Positions 61,704 through 64,000 of a stretch of 64,000 nt of DNA are shown piece after piece. A model generated the notes under the pieces. It saw only the letters and a program-made list of their open reading frames with translations, searched no databases and had not been told where the DNA came from. Position numbers and translations under genes: made by a program. This stretch comes from Aquibacillus sediminis (GTDB lineage: Bacteria; Bacillota; Bacilli; Bacillales; Amphibacillaceae): the NCBI RefSeq assembly GCF_005870085.1, contig NZ_SZNM01000004.1, positions 62,001 to 126,000 of the forward strand, given 5' to 3'. Position 1 is the first letter of the stretch. Each line of letters begins with the position of its first letter.

Positions 61704-62625
61704 AGTAACAAATTTATTAGATACATATGAACAACGGATTAGAGGACAACAGACAAATATAAAGTTATTACTTGCTTCCGTTTTAGCTGGTGGTCATGTA
61801 TTAATTGAGGGAGTGCCTGGTACTGGTAAAACGCAAATGGTGCGAACGCTTGCCAATCTATTTGGTGGAGCGTTCAATCGGATTCAATTTACACCAGACT
61901 TACTCCCTAGTGATATAACAGGTAGTACGATTTATAATATGAAAGAAAGTACTTTTCAAACATTAAAGGGACCTATTTTTACAAATATATTGCTAGCAGA
62001 CGAAATCAATCGTACCCCTGCCAAAACCCAAGCGGCTTTGTTAGAGGCGATGGAGGAACAACAAGTAACGATTCAAGGGGAGACCTATCCATTAGCCGAT
62101 GTGTTTTTTGTGGTGGCGACGCAAAACCCTGTCGAGTATGAAGGGACCTATCCATTACCTGAAGCACAACAGGATCGATTTCTATTTAAATTGCATGTTG
62201 ATTTTCCATCTTTAGAAGAAGAAACGATCGTGTTAAAACAAGTGATGACGGGTAGTTTTGGTGAAAAGAATAATCTAGAACCTGTGATGGATTTAGAGAC
62301 ATTTAAAAATTGTAGGCAACAAGTAGAACAAGTGACATTAAGTGATGATATTTTAGACTACGTCATGCAAGTGGTAAGAAAAACTAGAGAAACCGAATCG
62401 ATTCGGTTTGGTGCAAGTACAAGAGCGGCGATTTCGATTGCGCGAGCAGCTCGTGCTTGGGCATATATTGAAGGAAGAGAATATGCCACCCCAGATGATA
62501 TTAAAGTTGTTGCAAAACCAGCATTACGTCATCGTATTCAACTATCACCACAGATGGAATTGGAGGGATCGACGGTTGACCAAATCATTGAAGAACTTGT
62601 GGGAGCGATTCCTATTCCGAGATAG
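61693..62625 (+). CDS. MoxR-family AAA+ ATPase
   Basis: 310 residues. Walker A GVPGTGKT (40-47), Walker B ILLADEINR (about 101-109), sensor 1 FFVVATQNPVEYEGTYPLPE and the arginine-finger area AQQDRF identify AAA_3/MoxR. The C-terminal lid (SIRFGASTRAAISIARAARA) is typical. MoxR ATPases act as chaperones for metal or complex assembly, often with DUF58 and von Willebrand-like partners. B. subtilis YeaC is the counterpart. The DUF58 gene starts 50 bp inside its end. Confidence 0.92.
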   Translation: MNGEVTNLLDTYEQRIRGQQTNIKLLLASVLAGGHVLIEGVPGTGKTQMVRTLANLFGGAFNRIQFTPDLLPSDITGSTIYNMKESTFQTLKGPIFTNILLADEINRTPAKTQAALLEAMEEQQVTIQGETYPLADVFFVVATQNPVEYEGTYPLPEAQQDRFLFKLHVDFPSLEEETIVLKQVMTGSFGEKNNLEPVMDLETFKNCRQQVEQVTLSDDILDYVMQVVRKTRETESIRFGASTRAAISIARAARAWAYIEGREYATPDDIKVVAKPALRHRIQLSPQMELEGSTVDQIIEELVGAIPIPR

Positions 62626-63934
62626 AGGAATCCTTCCAACGAAGCGGTTTATCACATTATTTTTGATTGTCTCAGCTGCATTGGTATTATTAGCAATAAC
62701 AGGTATTTCTTGGTTTAATCTAGTGGTCGTAAACGTAACTTTTATGGTAGTTAGTTTGATAGATATTTTTCAATCACCGAAACAACAACAACTAACCTTT
62801 AAAAGGTCAATTCCTGAGGAAATGGAACGTGGATTAAGCTATGAAGTTGATATCGAAGTCCTTAATACATCGATCAAATCGTTTCAATTTCGAATAGTCG
62901 ATGAAATACCACAATCATTTCAACGATCATTTCCGATTCATGGGATTGTTGCGGCTCAAGGTAAAACCGTTGTATCCTACCAAATAACCGCACCTGTTCG
63001 AGGGAAATATACAATGAATAAATTATATGTTCGCTATCGAAGCAATTTCGGATTATGGGAAAAACAGGTCACAATTAAGATAAAAGATGTTGTAAAAGTT
63101 ATCCCCGATTTAACAGAGACAAGGCATTATCTAGAAAATGCGCAACGGTTTCTGCTAGAGGAAGGCAATCATATTCGTAAGCAACAGAGTAATGTGGGAG
63201 AATTTGCGAAAATTCGTAACTATGTTGTTGGAGATGACCCTAGGAAAATAAATTGGCGCCAAACTGCAAAATTACATCAGGTAATGACCAATGAGTACGA
63301 ACCAGAACACGGGAAATATGTTACCATTTTAATTGATTGTGGGCGGATGATGGGAGCGGAATTAAAAACGGGTAATCGATTAGAAAAAGTGTTAGAAGCA
63401 TGCATAACAGTTGCAGCAGCAGCATTGAGAAAAGGGGACTATGTTGCAGTTCTTGCTTTTTCAAAAGACATTCATGCTTACGTCGCGCCAGCAAAAGGCA
63501 TGGACCACCTGCAAAAAATAATGAAAACAATTTATCATGTACAAGTTGATGCAAGTGAGTCCAATTATGCTCAAGTATTTTACTATTTACAAACCGTACA
63601 AAACAAAAGGAGTCTCGTTTTATTATTTAGTGATGTCGGAACTTTTTTACATGAGGAAAGTGGACTTTTGCAGCTGAAAAGATTACGACAAAAGCACTTA
63701 TTTTTTATCGTTGGTATAGAGGATGAGTCACTTGTACAACATGCAAAAAATAGTCCAGAGACGACAAATCAAGCAATGGTAAAAAGTATTGCCCAACAAC
63801 AACTACTCGTAAAGCAACGAGAAAAGCATAAATGGGAACAACAAGGATTACTGATGATGGAAGTTAGAGAAGAACGGCTGGCGACGGCAGCCGTTTCTCA
63901 ATATATTGATTTTATCAATCGTGGGTTGTTGTAA
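62576..63934 (+). CDS. DUF58 domain protein (YeaD-like)
   Basis: 452 residues. Two membrane helices (about 23-60: FITLFLIVSAALVLLAITG, LVVVNVTFMVVSLIDIF) are followed by a beta-rich region and the DUF58 signature RNYVVGDDPRKINWRQTAKL near 215, then a vWA-like fold (VTILIDCGRMMGAEL with MIDAS-like spacing, LVLLFSDVGTF). It pairs with MoxR, as YeaC-YeaD in B. subtilis. TTG 62576 is chosen because GGAGGG lies 8 nt upstream; the longer frame back to 62408 overlaps moxR without a site. The usual transglutaminase gene is not in the window. Confidence 0.88.
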   Translation: MTKSLKNLWERFLFRDRGILPTKRFITLFLIVSAALVLLAITGISWFNLVVVNVTFMVVSLIDIFQSPKQQQLTFKRSIPEEMERGLSYEVDIEVLNTSIKSFQFRIVDEIPQSFQRSFPIHGIVAAQGKTVVSYQITAPVRGKYTMNKLYVRYRSNFGLWEKQVTIKIKDVVKVIPDLTETRHYLENAQRFLLEEGNHIRKQQSNVGEFAKIRNYVVGDDPRKINWRQTAKLHQVMTNEYEPEHGKYVTILIDCGRMMGAELKTGNRLEKVLEACITVAAAALRKGDYVAVLAFSKDIHAYVAPAKGMDHLQKIMKTIYHVQVDASESNYAQVFYYLQTVQNKRSLVLLFSDVGTFLHEESGLLQLKRLRQKHLFFIVGIEDESLVQHAKNSPETTNQAMVKSIAQQQLLVKQREKHKWEQQGLLMMEVREERLATAAVSQYIDFINRGLL

Positions 63935-64000
63935 CAACCTGCTTCTGGCGTCTAGATGAGAAACTACCGATGATAACATAAACCACCAAACCAACCACAG
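63915..64000 (-). CDS. Possible C-terminus of a minus-strand membrane protein (cut by the window)
   Basis: Reading inward from the window edge on the minus strand gives 28 codons ending at TGA 63915: VVGLVVYVIIGSFSSRRQKQ followed by VVTTTHD. A hydrophobic stretch plus a basic tail is typical of a membrane protein end. It would overlap the DUF58 stop by 20 bp, convergent. Too short to judge; it may be chance. Confidence 0.3.
   Translation of the reverse strand, partial: VVGLVVYVIIGSFSSRRQKQVVTTTHD

Noticed and set aside
62408-62575. Extended N-terminus of the DUF58 protein
   Set aside because: It overlaps moxR over its conserved C-terminus and has no ribosome site. TTG 62576 with GGAGGG gives a normal DUF58 start.

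Overview
The window looks like the chromosome of a low-GC, endospore-forming Bacillaceae. I would guess the Oceanobacillus/Virgibacillus/Gracilibacillus side, by gene content only. Evidence: strong AAGGAGG-type ribosome sites, frequent GTG/TTG starts, and many genes with close Bacillus subtilis counterparts (ykuI, nrnB, yqiG, ywcH, cidR-cidA-cidB, cydA-cydB-cydS, fabI). Spore-surface-type genes are also present. I saw no rRNA or tRNA genes, CRISPR array, intact transposon or complete prophage.

Layout. 1-8.9 kb: a truncated dynamin-like GTPase, a decayed YczE/YitT-type membrane gene carrying a palindromic repeat, an alpha/beta hydrolase, small membrane and lipoprotein genes, an SDR epimerase, a KynB-like cyclase, and a ferritin-like/cupin fusion. 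8.9-9.4 kb: an array of about 8.6 copies of a 51-bp unit. 9.4-15.8 kb: two flavin oxidoreductases, a MarR regulator with a CBO0543-type membrane protein, a chemotaxis receptor, and a nitroreductase behind a Fur box. 16-22.7 kb: D-serine dehydratase and a large permease, a complete copper nitrite reductase with Fnr and cre sites in its promoter, and a sodium:solute symporter with a small partner. 23-28.8 kb: CoxG-like protein, MBL hydrolase, an amidase/holin-like pair, an RNase H-like protein and YkuI. 28.9-33.2 kb: an MFS pump divergent from cidR-cidAB, and an azoreductase. 33.4-38.2 kb: SpoIID-like protein, SLAP protein, FabI, DUF1801, ketopantoate reductase.

38.4-46.3 kb is the most distinctive part. 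It holds an Ena-type (DUF3992-like) endospore-appendage protein, a long Gly-Pro-Thr/Gly-Pro-Glu collagen-like protein, a second Ena-domain protein, and three glycosyltransferases (GT4; a GT2-TPR-pyruvyltransferase fusion; a GT-D-fold enzyme with TPR). The first two proteins share the N-terminal motif CECKxxxVH, and the last two enzymes share a TPR module. I read this as a spore fibre plus collagen-like tip or nap glycoprotein together with its sugar-attachment enzymes, comparable to the Ena3A/L-BclA pair of the B. cereus group.

46.5-64 kb: M42 peptidase; cytochrome bd oxidase cydA-cydB flanked by two microproteins, one of them CydS; DUF4003; MFS transporter; YitT protein behind a candidate attenuator leader; thioredoxin-like protein; NrnB; DUF5392; TraB-family protein. 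The last operon is membrane protein-DUF4129-DUF4350-MoxR ATPase-DUF58.

Respiration and redox genes (Fnr-controlled nirK, bd oxidase, nitroreductase, azoreductase, old yellow enzyme) suggest an organism that meets low oxygen and oxidative or electrophile stress. Four degenerate copies of one intergenic repeat (27.2, 54.3, 54.9 and 57.3 kb) and a separate palindromic element point to small non-autonomous mobile or RNA-forming repeats.
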